Origin: Rodentibacter caecimuris
GTDB lineage: Bacteria > Pseudomonadota > Gammaproteobacteria > Enterobacterales > Pasteurellaceae
Direction: 5' to 3'
NCBI RefSeq assembly: GCF_001019715.1
Contig: NZ_BBXJ01000001.1
Location: forward strand, 620,001 to 684,000
DNA length: 64,000 bases
Numbering within the stretch: the first letter of the stretch is position 1; every line of letters begins with the position of its first letter. Position numbers and translations under genes: made by a program. Under the pieces are notes generated by a model, which saw only the letters and a program-made list of their open reading frames with translations, ran no database searches and was not told the origin of the DNA. Positions 40,390 to 50,372 of this stretch are shown here, piece after piece.

Positions 40390-42093
40390 TTAAAATAATT
40401 TTTGCGGCAACGTGATTTTAACTTGTGTCCCGCCCAGTTCACGGCGACTAATGGTTAATTCTGCACCAAGCTGACCACAACGTTCCGCCATAATATTTAA
40501 TCCGTAATGACCTTCCGGTTCATCTAAACTTGGAATACCAACACCGTCATCCTGAATAAGGATTTCGTACTCCCCCTCCGTATTGATATGCGCGGTAATT
40601 TCAATTGTTGTTCCTTGAGAATGCTTAATCGCATTTAAAGTAGCTTCACGTACAACTTGCAGCAAATGGACGAGTTGCTGAGGATTTAAGCTTTGTGACG
40701 GGAGTTGGCTATTTACCCTCATTCGCATATTGGTTTGCGGACGCAAAGAATCAACAACTTGTTCCAATGCCTGTTGTAAATTAGCCTCTTGTACGGTTAG
40801 ACGAAAGGTAGCCAACAACTCACGCAACTGCACATAACCGCTAGAAAGGGCTTGTTCAAAGCTATCAATAATGGCAAAACTTTTCTGTTGTGCCGCCTCA
40901 TCATTCTTCTTCAAATTATATTTCAACAAGGCAAGTTGGATCTGTAAAAAAGATAATACTTGAGCCAATGAATCATGTAACTCTCGTGCAATAATTGATC
41001 GTTCTTCCATTAATAAAAGTTGTTCTTGCTGACGTTGATTTTTGTGGAAATATAAGGCTCGAGCTAACATTTGCACCAAATTTTGCATCATTCGAGGATC
41101 AGGGCAAGGTAGTCCTGCTTGCCATGAAAGTACACCCAGGGTCTCACTTTCCACTTTCAATTCTTGTGTTTCCAAACTCTGAGACGTGTTTTTCTGTCCT
41201 AATGCAATATCCCAATGTTCCGCCCCCAAAATATCCAGTTCAATATAGCTCAAATGTTCACTAACAAAAATCTGCTGCAATACTTGGCTAAGAATTTTAT
41301 CATTAATGGCATTCACAGTAAGTAACTGTGAGCTTTGGTAGAGGGTCGATAAAGAGCGGTTGGTTTGACGTAATTTTTGCGTTTTTTCATTCACTGCATC
41401 TTCAAGACGTGAATACAGTTTACCCAATTCTGTTGACATTTGCGTGAACACACGCGCTAACGTACCAAGCTCATTATCATTTTTCGTATCAAGCGGAATA
41501 TGGTTAAACTGGCGCATTTGTACTTGTATACTGGCTCGTGTGAGCAATTTTAACGGTTTAACCACTTCACGTTGCGTAAACCAAATGACATAAGACACCA
41601 TCCCCACAATGAGTAACATCGAAAAACACAGTACGGATAACGCAAAAATCCATTTTTGCTCACTAAAACGCTGCAATTCAAACACAAAATAGTCCACTTC
41701 ACTCACATAATCCATGAGATTTTGACTGTATTGTTGAATATCATTTTGTCGGGCAAAATTTTCCATTACTGCCCAACGTTGAAGAATAGTTTGGTACGAT
41801 TGTTTCACTGCATCGGGAGCAAATAATTGATGCTGAATATTCACCAAACTTGGGGCATAGAGGCTTTTTTCATAAAAACCTAGATTTTTTTCAACGGTAT
41901 CCGGCCGCTTTTCCATCAAGTACAACAAACGATAACTTTGCATACGCAATGAACCGGAAACGTTAATCGCTTCAGCATCGGATTCATTACTCGCCATAAT
42001 CGCTAAACTCAGAGAACTGATAACCCCGGCAGCAATAATGATAAGAGAAAGATATTTTGCAATACGTAAAGAAACTGAACGAGTGAACTGCAC
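40390..42093 (-). CDS. narQ: Nitrate/nitrite sensor histidine kinase
   Basis: NarQ senses periplasmic nitrate and nitrite and phosphorylates the NarP response regulator, which acts on nrf-type operons. The 567-residue protein has two membrane segments (about 12-35 and 148-170) around a sensor domain, with the P-box SGSLRMQSYRLLYLM at about 43-57, then a HAMP linker, a GAF-like stretch, the phosphorylated His in ARELHDSLAQ and a C-terminal ATPase domain (DDGVGIP, GLNIMAERC). The nrf operon in this window is a likely target; NarP is not in the window. Confidence 0.96.
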   Translation of the reverse strand: MQFTRSVSLRIAKYLSLIIIAAGVISSLSLAIMASNESDAEAINVSGSLRMQSYRLLYLMEKRPDTVEKNLGFYEKSLYAPSLVNIQHQLFAPDAVKQSYQTILQRWAVMENFARQNDIQQYSQNLMDYVSEVDYFVFELQRFSEQKWIFALSVLCFSMLLIVGMVSYVIWFTQREVVKPLKLLTRASIQVQMRQFNHIPLDTKNDNELGTLARVFTQMSTELGKLYSRLEDAVNEKTQKLRQTNRSLSTLYQSSQLLTVNAINDKILSQVLQQIFVSEHLSYIELDILGAEHWDIALGQKNTSQSLETQELKVESETLGVLSWQAGLPCPDPRMMQNLVQMLARALYFHKNQRQQEQLLLMEERSIIARELHDSLAQVLSFLQIQLALLKYNLKKNDEAAQQKSFAIIDSFEQALSSGYVQLRELLATFRLTVQEANLQQALEQVVDSLRPQTNMRMRVNSQLPSQSLNPQQLVHLLQVVREATLNAIKHSQGTTIEITAHINTEGEYEILIQDDGVGIPSLDEPEGHYGLNIMAERCGQLGAELTISRRELGGTQVKITLPQKLF

Positions 42094-42321
42094 TGGAATG
42101 CCTTTATAGAAAAATTCGTGTCAGTCTAACATAAAAATACCCTGATTTTTAAGTGAAAATCCACTTTCACAGAAGGGAGTTTTTAGTTAGCTAAAAAATA
42201 ATGACTTTACATACTATTCAAACCATTAAGCAATATTTTAATAAAAAACTAAAGATAAAAACTACGCTCAGGATTATTTATGACACGTTAATTTGGGAGA
42301 ATAAAATTTGGAAAGTTTATT

Positions 42322-42432
42322 AGACTATTTCTAGGGTGGTGAACTAAGCAGAATTGGTCTTAACAGCAAGTGGCTTACTGTACGCATCCTTGCGGAATTT
42401 CTACCTAGCTCACCATGGAGGTGTTCTAGTCT
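42322..42432. other. Structured block of nested inverted repeats upstream of narQ
   Basis: Three successive hairpins (ACAGcAAG/CTTaCTGT 42363-42381; CGCA/TGCG 42383-42394; CTAG-CACC/GGTG-CTAG 42405-42429) sit within a possible closing helix AGACTA (42322-42327) with TAGTCT (42427-42432). The closing helix and the third hairpin share bases and cannot form together. On the minus strand it would be part of the narQ leader behind a weak TTGAAA-17-TATGTC promoter. It matches no RNA family I can recognise. The rest of the 42094-42640 gap holds the small RNA candidate and the crp terminator. Confidence 0.5.
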
Positions 42433-42444
42433 GCGCGACATAAA

Positions 42445-42521
42445 ACAATAAAAAAGGTTTTTCAACCTTTTAAGCCACTTTTCAGGAGACCAATCCTGTA
42501 TTCCTACACATTTGTAAGAAT
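42445..42521 (-). ncRNA. Candidate small RNA between crp and narQ
   Basis: A near-consensus promoter directs transcription leftward from about 42521. The predicted ~77-nt RNA has hairpin ATTCTTACA/TGTAGGAAT, hairpin CAGGA/TCCTG with loop UUGGUC, a short open stretch, then terminator AAAAGGTT-GAAA-AACCTTTT with a T-run. The GGUCUCCU segment is complementary to Shine-Dalgarno sequence, as in many Hfq-dependent regulators. No open frame exists in it. crp has its own terminator upstream, so this is not merely the crp 3' end. I do not recognise a known family. Confidence 0.7.
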
Positions 42522-42527
42522 GTGCGT

Positions 42528-42556
42528 ATAATAGAATCCTTTTCCCCTATTGTCAA
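42528..42556 (-). promoter_or_regulatory. Strong sigma-70 promoter of the small RNA
   Basis: On the minus strand TTGACA (42551-42556), 17 bp, then TATTAT (42528-42533). This is one of the two best promoter matches I found, and no protein gene follows it within the next 400 bp. Confidence 0.8.
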
Positions 42557-42616
42557 TTTAATGTATATCTATTTGAATATTAAATATGCAAAAAACTTTT
42601 CCGACATTATAAAAAA

Positions 42617-42632
42617 ACCACTTTTCAGTGGT
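42617..42632 (-). terminator. Intrinsic terminator after crp
   Basis: ACCACT-GAAA-AGTGGT on the minus strand is followed by a run of seven T, 8 bp past the crp stop. Confidence 0.9.
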
Positions 42633-42640
42633 CTTACCTG

Positions 42641-43312
42641 TTATCTTACGCCATAAACAACAATCGTTTTACCATGGGCATAAATCAAATTTTGATCCTC
42701 TAGCATTTTGATAATGCGTCCTACTGTTTCACGAGAACAGCCGACCATTTGCCCAATTTCTTGGCGGGTAATTTTAATTTGCATACCATCCGGATGAGTC
42801 ATTGCCTCAGGTTGTTTGGCAAGGTTAATCAGCGTTTGAGCAATACGTCCGGCAACATCTAAAAATGCCAAATTACTTACTTGGCGAGAAGTATTCTGCA
42901 CCCGACGTGCTAATTGTGCAGTTAAAAACATTAAAATCTCAGGATTAATTTGGATCAATTGACGATATTTTTTATAAGAAACTTCAGCAATCTCGCAAGG
43001 TGTTTTGGTTTTTACCCAAGCCGAGCGCTTTGATCCTTCATCAAACAAACCCGCTTCACCAAAAAATTCCCCCGCGCCGAGATAAGTTAAAATCATCTCT
43101 TTGCCTTCATCATCTTTTGCTGAAACCATCACAGTACCTTTAATTACATAATAAAGCGTGGTTGCATCTTCCCCGGCATAAATCAAAGTTGATTTCGCTG
43201 GGTATTTATGTAAATGGCAATGTGTCAAAAACCAATCTAAAGCCGGATCTCTTGCTGGGTGCTCAGCATGTAATTGTTCCACCTCAATGTCAGCATCAAT
43301 GTAATTTGACAT
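42641..43312 (-). CDS. crp: cAMP receptor protein
   Basis: CRP activates catabolic operons and, in H. influenzae, competence. The 223-residue protein has the cyclic-nucleotide fold with [22 protein letters not shown] in the cAMP pocket and a C-terminal winged helix ([23 protein letters not shown]) that recognises TGTGA. CRP-like sites occur in this window before fucI, hupA and between nanE and siaP. Confidence 0.97.
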   Translation of the reverse strand: MSNYIDADIEVEQLHAEHPARDPALDWFLTHCHLHKYPAKSTLIYAGEDATTLYYVIKGTVMVSAKDDEGKEMILTYLGAGEFFGEAGLFDEGSKRSAWVKTKTPCEIAEVSYKKYRQLIQINPEILMFLTAQLARRVQNTSRQVSNLAFLDVAGRIAQTLINLAKQPEAMTHPDGMQIKITRQEIGQMVGCSRETVGRIIKMLEDQNLIYAHGKTIVVYGVR

Positions 43313-43331
43313 ATTGACTCCTTAGCAGTTT

Positions 43332-43550
43332 CTACTTCAAAAACTCCATTTTATCTTTTATATCAATGGATTCGTGTAATTCTGACCAGATAATGACCGC
43401 ACTTCCATTACGGATTTTTTCTAATAATTGTTCTTTTTTACGTGCAAATGGAATTTCTTCCGCTCCGTAATCGGTACCCTCGCGTAATATGACACTTTCA
43501 ACAATATTATCAAGGGTTTCGGATTCCAAACTCTGCCATGGAATAATCAT
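43332..43550 (-). CDS. yheU: UPF0270 protein, YheU-like
   Basis: The 72-residue protein matches the small YheU family from its MIIPWQ start through LREGTDYGAEE and VIIWSELHE. Function is unknown. AAGGA precedes the ATG at 43550, so the upstream in-frame ATG is not used. It lies between slmA and crp. Confidence 0.85.
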   Translation of the reverse strand: MIIPWQSLESETLDNIVESVILREGTDYGAEEIPFARKKEQLLEKIRNGSAVIIWSELHESIDIKDKMEFLK

Positions 43551-43571
43551 ACATTTCCTTAAGAAAGTCAA

Positions 43572-44228
43572 TTAGGCAAATAAAGGTTCAATAAAGCGCC
43601 ATTGTTGTTCAAAAGATTGGCTTGATGTTACGCGGAAATTCGTTCGAACATAACGCATAAATTGTCCCTCGCATAAGGTTACTAAATGTGCGGCAATAAT
43701 ACGAATATCCACTGCAAATCCCTTTCCTTCCCGTAATTTACGCATTTGTAGAATATTCACAAATTGCATTTCAAGGCGATCAAAAAACATTGCTACGCGT
43801 GCCTGTAATTCCGCCCCTTCAAACATTAGCGCATGCCCCGTTAAAATGCGTGTGAAACCGGGATTTTTACGGGCAAAATCCAAAATCATTTGTAAAATAT
43901 CATGGACACGATTCAGCGTATTGGTTTCATTACGTATAGAAGCATTGATTCGGCTCAATAAATTACTTTCAATATTTTCAATCAACGCTTCAAATATTTT
44001 TGTTTTACTCGGGAAATAACGATAGAGTGCAGCCTCCGACACACCAACTTCCTGTGCCAGACGGGCAGTAGTCATACGCTCCATTCCCCGTTCAGAATGT
44101 AGCATATGGGTTAATACCGTTAATACTTGCTGACGACGCTCTTTCACGGTACGTTTTTCAATTTTCGGTATTTTTACTTCCGGTGCAATTTCATCTACAC
44201 CGGATAAAGATAACTGTTCTTCTATCAT
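43572..44228 (-). CDS. slmA: Nucleoid occlusion factor SlmA (TetR fold)
   Basis: SlmA binds chromosomal sites and stops FtsZ assembly over the nucleoid. The 218-residue protein has a TetR-type helix-turn-helix ([29 protein letters not shown]) at about 60-88 and the conserved C-terminus. It follows dut by 3 bp, its normal neighbour. Confidence 0.95.
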   Translation of the reverse strand: MIEEQLSLSGVDEIAPEVKIPKIEKRTVKERRQQVLTVLTHMLHSERGMERMTTARLAQEVGVSEAALYRYFPSKTKIFEALIENIESNLLSRINASIRNETNTLNRVHDILQMILDFARKNPGFTRILTGHALMFEGAELQARVAMFFDRLEMQFVNILQMRKLREGKGFAVDIRIIAAHLVTLCEGQFMRYVRTNFRVTSSQSFEQQWRFIEPLFA

Positions 44229-44231
44229 AGG

Positions 44232-44687
44232 TTACTGTTTGCCTGAATGTCCAAAACCGCCTTCACCACGCTCGGTTTGTTGAAAATCCTGAACAAGATT
44301 GAATTCTGCCTGTACCACGGGAACAAATACTAACTGCGCAATCCGATCACCCACTTCAATTTTAAAAGGTTCAGAACCTCGATTCCACACGGAAACCATC
44401 AATGGACCTTGATAGTCCGAATCAATCAACCCCACTAAATTTCCTAACACGATTCCGTGTTTATGCCCTAAACCGGAACGCGGTAAAATAATCGCTGCTA
44501 GATTGGGATCGGCGATATAGACGGATAAACCTGTCGGAATCAATTTTGTTTCATTCGGTTGAATTTCAAAACTTTCATCAATTAGAGCCCGCAAATCCAG
44601 ACCGGCAGAGCCTGCAGTGGCATAAGTAGGTAAAGGAAATTCTTTTCCAATACGTTGATCTAAAATTTTTACATCAATTTTTTTCAT
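44232..44687 (-). CDS. dut: dUTP diphosphatase
   Basis: Dut hydrolyses dUTP to dUMP, keeping uracil out of DNA; ung at 62843 repairs what escapes. The 151-residue trimer subunit shows all five motifs: [35 protein letters not shown] and [14 protein letters not shown] lies six bases before the ATG at 44687, which also gives the family length. Confidence 0.97.
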   Translation of the reverse strand: MKKIDVKILDQRIGKEFPLPTYATAGSAGLDLRALIDESFEIQPNETKLIPTGLSVYIADPNLAAIILPRSGLGHKHGIVLGNLVGLIDSDYQGPLMVSVWNRGSEPFKIEVGDRIAQLVFVPVVQAEFNLVQDFQQTERGEGGFGHSGKQ

Positions 44688-44739
44688 TTTATACTCCGTT
44701 TGAAATTCTATTTCTTGCATAAAGTGCGGTCAAAAATTA

Positions 44740-45939
44740 CTATGTTTTTTGATATTGTTTAACGATCTCATCAACTAAATCAGCTGCAAGTTCAGTTTTC
44801 GATTTAAAAGAAAGGGTTGCCCCGCCTGCTTTCCAGAAAAGCTGTAAAGCATTGTCATCAGCATTAAACACTTGCCCGCCAGATACATCATTCGCACAAA
44901 TCATATCTAAATTTTTACGTTTTAGTTTCGCCTTTGCATAATCAGCAAGATTTTGCGTTTCTGCTGCAAATCCCACTGTAAAAGGACGATTTCTCGTTAA
45001 ATGCCCTACATCTGCAATAATATCCGGATTTTTAACTAATTTAAGCAACATTTCCTCAGCAGATTTTTTAATTTTCTGTTCGGCAATATCCGCAACACGA
45101 TAATCGGCCACCGCTGCACAGCCAATAAAAATCTGATTTTTAACGGCATTTTCAAGGGAAACTTGCCACATTTCTTTTGCCGATACGACATCAATACGTG
45201 TCACATTATTCGGTGTCGGTAAATTTACAGGGCCGCTAATTAATGTGACATTCGCCCCACGTTTTGCAAAACTGTCTGCAATAGCAAAGCCCATTTTTCC
45301 AGAGCTATGATTGGAAATATAACGGACAGGATCAATGGCTTCTCGAGTCGGGCCTGCAGTGATCGCCACATTTAATCCTTGTAAGTCTTGGCGTTGTGTG
45401 AAAAAAACCGAAAGTGCCGTAAATATTTCCATCGGCTCCGACATCCGCCCTGCTCCCATATCACCACAAGCCTGAAAACCACTATTTGGACCTATCATCT
45501 GTATGCCTCTCGCTTGAAGTGCGGTCAAATTTTGTCGGGTAATTTGTTGACGGAACATTTGTTGATTCATTGCCGGAGCAAGAAAAATCGGTGCATCGGT
45601 TGCTAAACAAATTGTAGAAAGCAAATCATTTGCCATCCCCACCGCAAAACGAGCAATAAAATCCGCACTAGCCGGCGCAATTATCACCGCATCAGCCCAT
45701 TTTGCAAGCTCAATATGTCCCATAGCGAGTTCCGCCTGCGGGTCAAGTAAAGATTGTGCGACCGCATTACCGGAAATAGCTTGTAAAGTCAGGGGGGTAA
45801 CAAATTCTGCGGCAGCGGGTGTCAATACCACACGGACTTCAGCCTCCGCTTTACACAATAAGCGAATAAACTCAATGGTTTTATAGGCTGCAATTCCTCC
45901 TGTTATTCCCACAACAATACATTTTCCACTTAGCTTCAT
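44740..45939 (-). CDS. coaBC: CoaBC: phosphopantothenoylcysteine synthetase/decarboxylase
   Basis: The fused enzyme carries out two steps of coenzyme A synthesis. The 399-residue protein has the flavin decarboxylase domain first ([10 protein letters not shown] at 10-19, APAMNQQMF, catalytic Cys in [12 protein letters not shown] near 158) and the CTP-dependent synthetase domain after about 190 ([16 protein letters not shown]). GGAGAGGA directly precedes the ATG at 45939. Confidence 0.96.
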   Translation of the reverse strand: MKLSGKCIVVGITGGIAAYKTIEFIRLLCKAEAEVRVVLTPAAAEFVTPLTLQAISGNAVAQSLLDPQAELAMGHIELAKWADAVIIAPASADFIARFAVGMANDLLSTICLATDAPIFLAPAMNQQMFRQQITRQNLTALQARGIQMIGPNSGFQACGDMGAGRMSEPMEIFTALSVFFTQRQDLQGLNVAITAGPTREAIDPVRYISNHSSGKMGFAIADSFAKRGANVTLISGPVNLPTPNNVTRIDVVSAKEMWQVSLENAVKNQIFIGCAAVADYRVADIAEQKIKKSAEEMLLKLVKNPDIIADVGHLTRNRPFTVGFAAETQNLADYAKAKLKRKNLDMICANDVSGGQVFNADDNALQLFWKAGGATLSFKSKTELAADLVDEIVKQYQKT

Positions 45940-46115
45940 TTCCTCTCCGTTTAATTTGTTAGTGGTTAACCACAATTTATGTATTTTACTTCAATTTAGT
46001 TGAATAAAAAATTTTATTTTCACGATCCGCTACGCAGTATTTACATGCCTCAATAGTCAAATCATAGAAGAGCGGTCAAAATCTGGGAGATTTTTATTGA
46101 TATAAGGTAAAACCA

Positions 46116-46778
46116 ATGGAAATTCACCAACTTATGCCGCGAGAAAAGTTATTAAAATATGGAGCCGCCACTCTTTCAGACCAAGAACTCTTAGCAATTT
46201 TTTTACGTACCGGCATAAAAGACTGCCCTGTTCTGCAACTTTCACAGCAAGTCATTGAGCATTTTGGTTCGCTTCGAGCCCTGCTTTCAGCCGATCAAAT
46301 TTCTTTTTGTGCAATGAAAGGTTTAGGTATTACGCAATTTATTCAACTCCAAGCGACTACTGAAATGACCAAGCGCTACCTTAAACAAGAAATGCTTCAT
46401 TCACAAATTTTTACCGACCCGGAGACAGTCAAACTCTATTTAAGAATTGAGCTACAACATGAAGAACGTGAAATTTTTATGGTGTTATTTTTAGACAATC
46501 AACACAGACTCATTAAAAAAGAGCGGTTGTTTTTAGGCACAATTAATGTCGCAAACGTATATCCGCGTGAAATAATCAAAGAAGCGCTTTATTGCAATGC
46601 TGCAGCGCTCATTTTGGTACATAACCATCCTTCAGGGGTAGCAGAACCTAGCCAGGCGGATCAACTCGTCACACAAAAAATTTGTGAGGCGGCAGAATTA
46701 ATGGAAATTCGTGTTCTTGATCATTTCATTGTGGGAAAAAGCGATTGCTATTCCTTTGCCGAGCATAATTTCCTTTAG
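46116..46778 (+). CDS. radC: RadC-family JAMM protein
   Basis: The 220-residue protein has a helix-hairpin-helix-like N-terminus (REKLLKYGAATLSDQELLAIFLRTG) and a C-terminal JAMM metal site, HNHPSG...SQAD. RadC proteins are widespread and linked to competence and DNA metabolism, but a defined role is lacking. It is divergent from coaBC and upstream of rpmB. Confidence 0.93.
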   Translation: MEIHQLMPREKLLKYGAATLSDQELLAIFLRTGIKDCPVLQLSQQVIEHFGSLRALLSADQISFCAMKGLGITQFIQLQATTEMTKRYLKQEMLHSQIFTDPETVKLYLRIELQHEEREIFMVLFLDNQHRLIKKERLFLGTINVANVYPREIIKEALYCNAAALILVHNHPSGVAEPSQADQLVTQKICEAAELMEIRVLDHFIVGKSDCYSFAEHNFL

Positions 46779-46833
46779 TTCTCATAAAAATTACTGATTT
46801 TTTTCTACTCCCTTAGGAAAATCGTATTTATGC

Positions 46834-46862
46834 TTGAGAAATGGAAATAAAGTCAGTATAAT
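46834..46862 (+). promoter_or_regulatory. rpmBG promoter
   Basis: TTGAGA (46834-46839), 17 bp, TATAAT (46857-46862): a near-consensus sigma-70 promoter directly after radC. Transcription should start near 46869, giving a 5' leader of about 120 nt. Confidence 0.85.
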
Positions 46863-46868
46863 CTGCCA

Positions 46869-46989
46869 CCTTTAATATAGTAAGCGGGTCGGATTTGCGC
46901 GACCTGACGAGGCAGCAAATCTGGTTAAGCCAGATTTAGAGCAATCCGAACCGTAAGCTCGAGCTTATATTTAATTATTGGAGATTATT
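46869..46989 (+). other. Folded 5' leader of rpmB-rpmG mRNA
   Basis: The leader contains an 8-bp hairpin AAATCTGG-TTAAG-CCAGATTT (46917-46937) enclosed by CGGATT...GC (46890-46898) pairing with GCAATCCG (46941-46948). A competing pairing GGTC/GACC (46887-46904) and a TAAGCTCGAGCTTA palindrome follow. Such a leader could let L28 control its own synthesis; this is inference. Confidence 0.5.
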
Positions 46990-47226
46990 ATGTCTAGAGT
47001 TTGTCAAGTAACAGGCAAGCGTCCGGCTGTGGGTAATAACCGCTCACACGCAATGAATGCGACACGTCGTCGTTTTCTTCCAAACCTTCACACTCACCGT
47101 TTTTGGGTTGAAAGTGAAAACCGTTTCGTAACTTTGCGCTTAACAGCAAAAGGTATGCGTATTATTGATAAAAAAGGCATTGATGCAGTGTTAGCTGAAA
47201 TCCGTGCTCGTGGCGAAAAAATCTAA
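46990..47226 (+). CDS. rpmB: 50S ribosomal protein L28
   Basis: The 78-residue basic protein begins [11 protein letters not shown] and contains [18 protein letters not shown], the full L28 pattern. GGAG precedes the ATG at 46990; the upstream in-frame codon is inside the leader. rpmG follows after 16 bp. Confidence 0.98.
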   Translation: MSRVCQVTGKRPAVGNNRSHAMNATRRRFLPNLHTHRFWVESENRFVTLRLTAKGMRIIDKKGIDAVLAEIRARGEKI

Positions 47227-47242
47227 TAAAAGGAGCTAAGAC

Positions 47243-47413
47243 ATGGCAGCGAAAGGCGCTCGTGAGAAAATCCGTTTAGTTTCTACTGCAGAGACCGGTC
47301 ACTTCTACACAACCGATAAAAACAAACGTAACATGCCTGAAAAAATGGAAATCAAAAAATTTGATCCGGTAGTACGTAAACACGTTATCTATAAAGAAGC
47401 AAAAATCAAATAA
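47243..47413 (+). CDS. rpmG: 50S ribosomal protein L33
   Basis: This short gene encodes 56 residues: [20 protein letters not shown] at the start, then a Lys-rich stretch ending [11 protein letters not shown]. This is L33 of the type without zinc cysteines. AGGAG lies 8 bases before the ATG. A terminator follows, so rpmB and rpmG form a two-gene operon. Confidence 0.97.
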
Positions 47414-47430
47414 TTTTGCCGATTTGAAAA

Positions 47431-47455
47431 AGCCCGACATCGCTCGGGTTTTTTT
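47431..47455 (+). terminator. Intrinsic terminator after rpmG
   Basis: GCCCGA and TCGGGT pair around a short loop, followed by seven T, 18 bp past the rpmG stop. Confidence 0.92.
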
Positions 47456-47484
47456 GTACAAAAAATTCATTAGAGAACTCAATT

Positions 47485-48300
47485 ATGCCGGAATTACCTG
47501 AAGTTGAAACTGCCCTACGTGGTATAAGCCCCTATTTAACAGGTTTTACTATTGAAAAAATAACTGTTCGCCAACCTAAATTACGTTGGGCTGTTTCACC
47601 TGAATTAATGGAACTGACCAATGTGAAAATTCTAAAACTCTCACGTCGGGCAAAATATCTTATCATCCATACAGAACAAGGCTATATCATCGGGCATTTA
47701 GGTATGTCCGGCTCAGTTCGAATTGTGCCGCACGACAGCCCTATTGATAAACACGATCACCTAGATATTATTATGAATAACGGGAAATTATTGCGCTATA
47801 ACGATCCCCGCCGCTTTGGCGCATGGCTATGGACAGAAAATCTTGACGAATTTCATCTTTTCTTGAAACTTGGCCCTGAGCCACTTTCCGATGAGTTTAA
47901 TGCTGAATATCTCTTCAAAAAATCCCGTAAAAAATTGACCGCACTTAAAACTTTCTTAATGGATAATGCCGTCGTGGTCGGCGTCGGTAATATTTATGCC
48001 AATGAAAGTTTATTTTTATGCGGCTTACATCCACAAAAAGTGACAGCAAATCTCACCCGAAAACAATGCATATTATTAGTAGATACGATCAAATCTGTGT
48101 TAGAAAAAGCAATACAACAGGGTGGAACAACACTCAAAGATTTTTTACAACCGGATGGCCGCCCCGGCTATTTCGCACAAGAATTATTAGTATATGGTAA
48201 CAAAGACAAACCTTGTCCAAAGTGCGGTACAAAAATTGAAAGTTTAATTATTGGACAACGCAATAGCTATATTTGTCCGAATTGCCAGAAGAAAAAATAA
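47485..48300 (+). CDS. mutM: Formamidopyrimidine-DNA glycosylase
   Basis: MutM removes 8-oxoguanine and ring-opened purines. The 271-residue enzyme starts MPELPEVET, with Pro2 as the catalytic nucleophile and Glu3; the beta-turn Lys lies in the RRAKYL stretch, HLGMSG follows, and a C-terminal zinc finger (CPKC...CPNC) ends the protein. It follows rpmBG, a common arrangement. Confidence 0.97.
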   Translation: MPELPEVETALRGISPYLTGFTIEKITVRQPKLRWAVSPELMELTNVKILKLSRRAKYLIIHTEQGYIIGHLGMSGSVRIVPHDSPIDKHDHLDIIMNNGKLLRYNDPRRFGAWLWTENLDEFHLFLKLGPEPLSDEFNAEYLFKKSRKKLTALKTFLMDNAVVVGVGNIYANESLFLCGLHPQKVTANLTRKQCILLVDTIKSVLEKAIQQGGTTLKDFLQPDGRPGYFAQELLVYGNKDKPCPKCGTKIESLIIGQRNSYICPNCQKKK

Positions 48301-48317
48301 ACGCTTATCTCTATTTT

Positions 48318-48339
48318 AAAGCCCGATTTAACGGGCTTT
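48318..48339 (+). terminator. Probable terminator after mutM
   Basis: AAAGCCCG and CGGGCTTT pair around six bases; the T-run after it is short (TAAATTT). Confidence 0.65.
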
Positions 48340-48840
48340 AAATTTGAAGTTTTCGTAAAAACCTGCTCAAACCGGATCGCAAAAGTTTCTTTTTATTTAT
48401 CCGACTATTTCATTGCAAATGAATAACAAATCTGATGGGATCTACCTATAAAAAACACAATTTTTTATCTGTCAAAAAAGAATTTTATTTAATAATAAAA
48501 CACAGATTACAGTAGTGGTTTTTCTGTAATGAATATTATAAAAAAACTAAAAGAATCATTTAGATAAGCAGACTATTTATAACCAAACAGTTCTCTGTTT
48601 TCCCTCTCTCTACATCCTCATTTTAACCATATTAAATCATTACTCATTTAGAGGTATTTTTTATTGTTACTTTGATCTAAAACAGCTTTTTCTCAAATCG
48701 TTCTAGAAAATCATTGAACTTTTGCTATTGTTACCATTACATGAACCTCTATTTTTTTAAGCTATTTCAATAGCTTATCAATAATAATGGTTCGCATTTA
48801 ATGCTATTTTACTTTCCTTATTTTTTATGGAGTGATTATT
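48340..48840 (+). promoter_or_regulatory. nrf upstream region with weak FNR-like site
   Basis: This 500-bp AT-rich region precedes nrfA and holds no gene I can see. TTGAT-CTAA-AACAG (48672-48685) resembles an FNR site in its first half only. A TAGAAA -10 candidate at 48704 would place it near -41, the expected position. FNR and NarP control would be expected for nrf; the sequence evidence is weak. Confidence 0.3.
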
Positions 48841-50364
48841 ATGAAAGCATTGAGAAAAAGCCTGATTTTGGCAATTTCTTTCGCAACTTTAGGTACCTAC
48901 AATTCAGCTATGGCAGAAATGGTCTATAAACCTGTTGAACAACCGGTTGAAGCACCAAATCCAAATTTAAAAATTGAAGCCGTAAATGAAAAATTCGCAG
49001 AAAAATATCCAAAACAATTCCAGTCTTGGAAAGCGACGGAGAAAGGGGATAAATTAATTTATGCCAATGAAGAAAATCCACGCTTGATTGTACTTTGGGG
49101 CGGATATGCTTTCTCTAAAGAATATAATGCACCACGTGGTCACGCTTATGCGGTTAAAGACGTGCGTGATATTTTGCGTACCGGTGCGCCGAAAACGGCC
49201 AATGACGGTCCTCAGCCTATGGCATGTTGGACATGTAAAGGTCCTGATGTTCCCCGTTTAATCGCTGAATGGGGCGAAGAAGGTTACTTTAATGCGAAAT
49301 GGGCAAAAGGCGGGCCTGAAATCGTGAATGCAATAGGTTGTGCAGATTGTCACGATACCACCTCTAAAGATTTTGCAGAAGGAAAGCCTGCGTTGCGTAT
49401 TGCACGCCCACACGTTTTACGTGCGTTAGATCACCTCAACAATGCTTTACAAGCCAAGGCAAAAGCAGAAGGAAAAGAGCAAGCGAACCTTAGTTTCAAC
49501 ACAGCTGCACGTACAGAACAACGTGCGGAAATCTGTGCAAACTGCCATGTTGAATACTACTTTGCCGGTGATATAAAACAAGTCACATTCCCTTGGAATA
49601 ACGGTCAAACGGTTGATGACATTGAAAAATACTATGATGATATTGGCTTCAGCGACTGGACTCACTCTCTTTCTAAAGCACCAATGTTGAAAGCACAGCA
49701 TCCGGACTTTGAAATTTGGTCTTTAGGGATGCACGGTAAAAACGGCGTAACCTGTGTGGATTGTCATATGCCAAAAGTACAGGATGCAGATGGAAAAGTT
49801 TATACCGATCACCAAATCCAAAATCCGTTTGATGCCTTTGAATCAACTTGTGCAAACTGTCACGATCAAAGCAAAGAAAAACTAAAAGACATCGTTGCTT
49901 CACGTAAAAAAGATGTTAAAGATGTAATGGGTCGTTTAGAAGATCAAGTTGTGAAAGCTCACTTTGAGGCAAAAGCAGCTTGGGATGCGGGTGCAAGTAA
50001 AGAAGAAATGGAACCTGCATTAATGAATATCCGTCACGCACAATGGCGTTGGGACTATTCGGCAGCGAGCCATGGCGGTCATATGCACGCACCGGATATT
50101 ATGCTTCGTGTACTAGGTTCCGGTTTAGATAAAGCCGCTGATGCACGCACTAAACTTGCCGTTATTTTAACCAAACATGGCGTGAAAACACCGGTTGAAA
50201 TCCCTGATATTTCCACAGCAGAAAAAGCTTGGAAAGTAATGGGTATTGATATTGAAAAAGAACGTCAAGCAAAAGAAGAATTCTTAAAAACAGTTGTACC
50301 TCAATGGGAAAAAGAAGCAAAAGCCAACGGCAAATTAGCTGAAGGTGCAGGGCCAAAACAATAA
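48841..50364 (+). CDS. nrfA: Periplasmic pentaheme nitrite reductase
   Basis: NrfA reduces nitrite to ammonia with six electrons in the periplasm. The 507-residue precursor has a signal peptide ending YNSAMA and five heme sites: CWTCK, whose lysine ligates the active-site heme, then CADCH, CANCH, CVDCH and CANCH. GGAG precedes the ATG at 48841; an upstream in-frame GTG overlaps this site. It leads the operon nrfABCD, whose heme lyase genes follow. Confidence 0.98.
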   Translation: MKALRKSLILAISFATLGTYNSAMAEMVYKPVEQPVEAPNPNLKIEAVNEKFAEKYPKQFQSWKATEKGDKLIYANEENPRLIVLWGGYAFSKEYNAPRGHAYAVKDVRDILRTGAPKTANDGPQPMACWTCKGPDVPRLIAEWGEEGYFNAKWAKGGPEIVNAIGCADCHDTTSKDFAEGKPALRIARPHVLRALDHLNNALQAKAKAEGKEQANLSFNTAARTEQRAEICANCHVEYYFAGDIKQVTFPWNNGQTVDDIEKYYDDIGFSDWTHSLSKAPMLKAQHPDFEIWSLGMHGKNGVTCVDCHMPKVQDADGKVYTDHQIQNPFDAFESTCANCHDQSKEKLKDIVASRKKDVKDVMGRLEDQVVKAHFEAKAAWDAGASKEEMEPALMNIRHAQWRWDYSAASHGGHMHAPDIMLRVLGSGLDKAADARTKLAVILTKHGVKTPVEIPDISTAEKAWKVMGIDIEKERQAKEEFLKTVVPQWEKEAKANGKLAEGAGPKQ

Positions 50365-50372
50365 GAAAAATC

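Noticed and set aside
42153-42170. CRP-like GTGAAA...TTTCAC upstream of narQ
   Set aside because: The half-sites are spaced wrongly for CRP; it is better explained as a short hairpin in the narQ leader.
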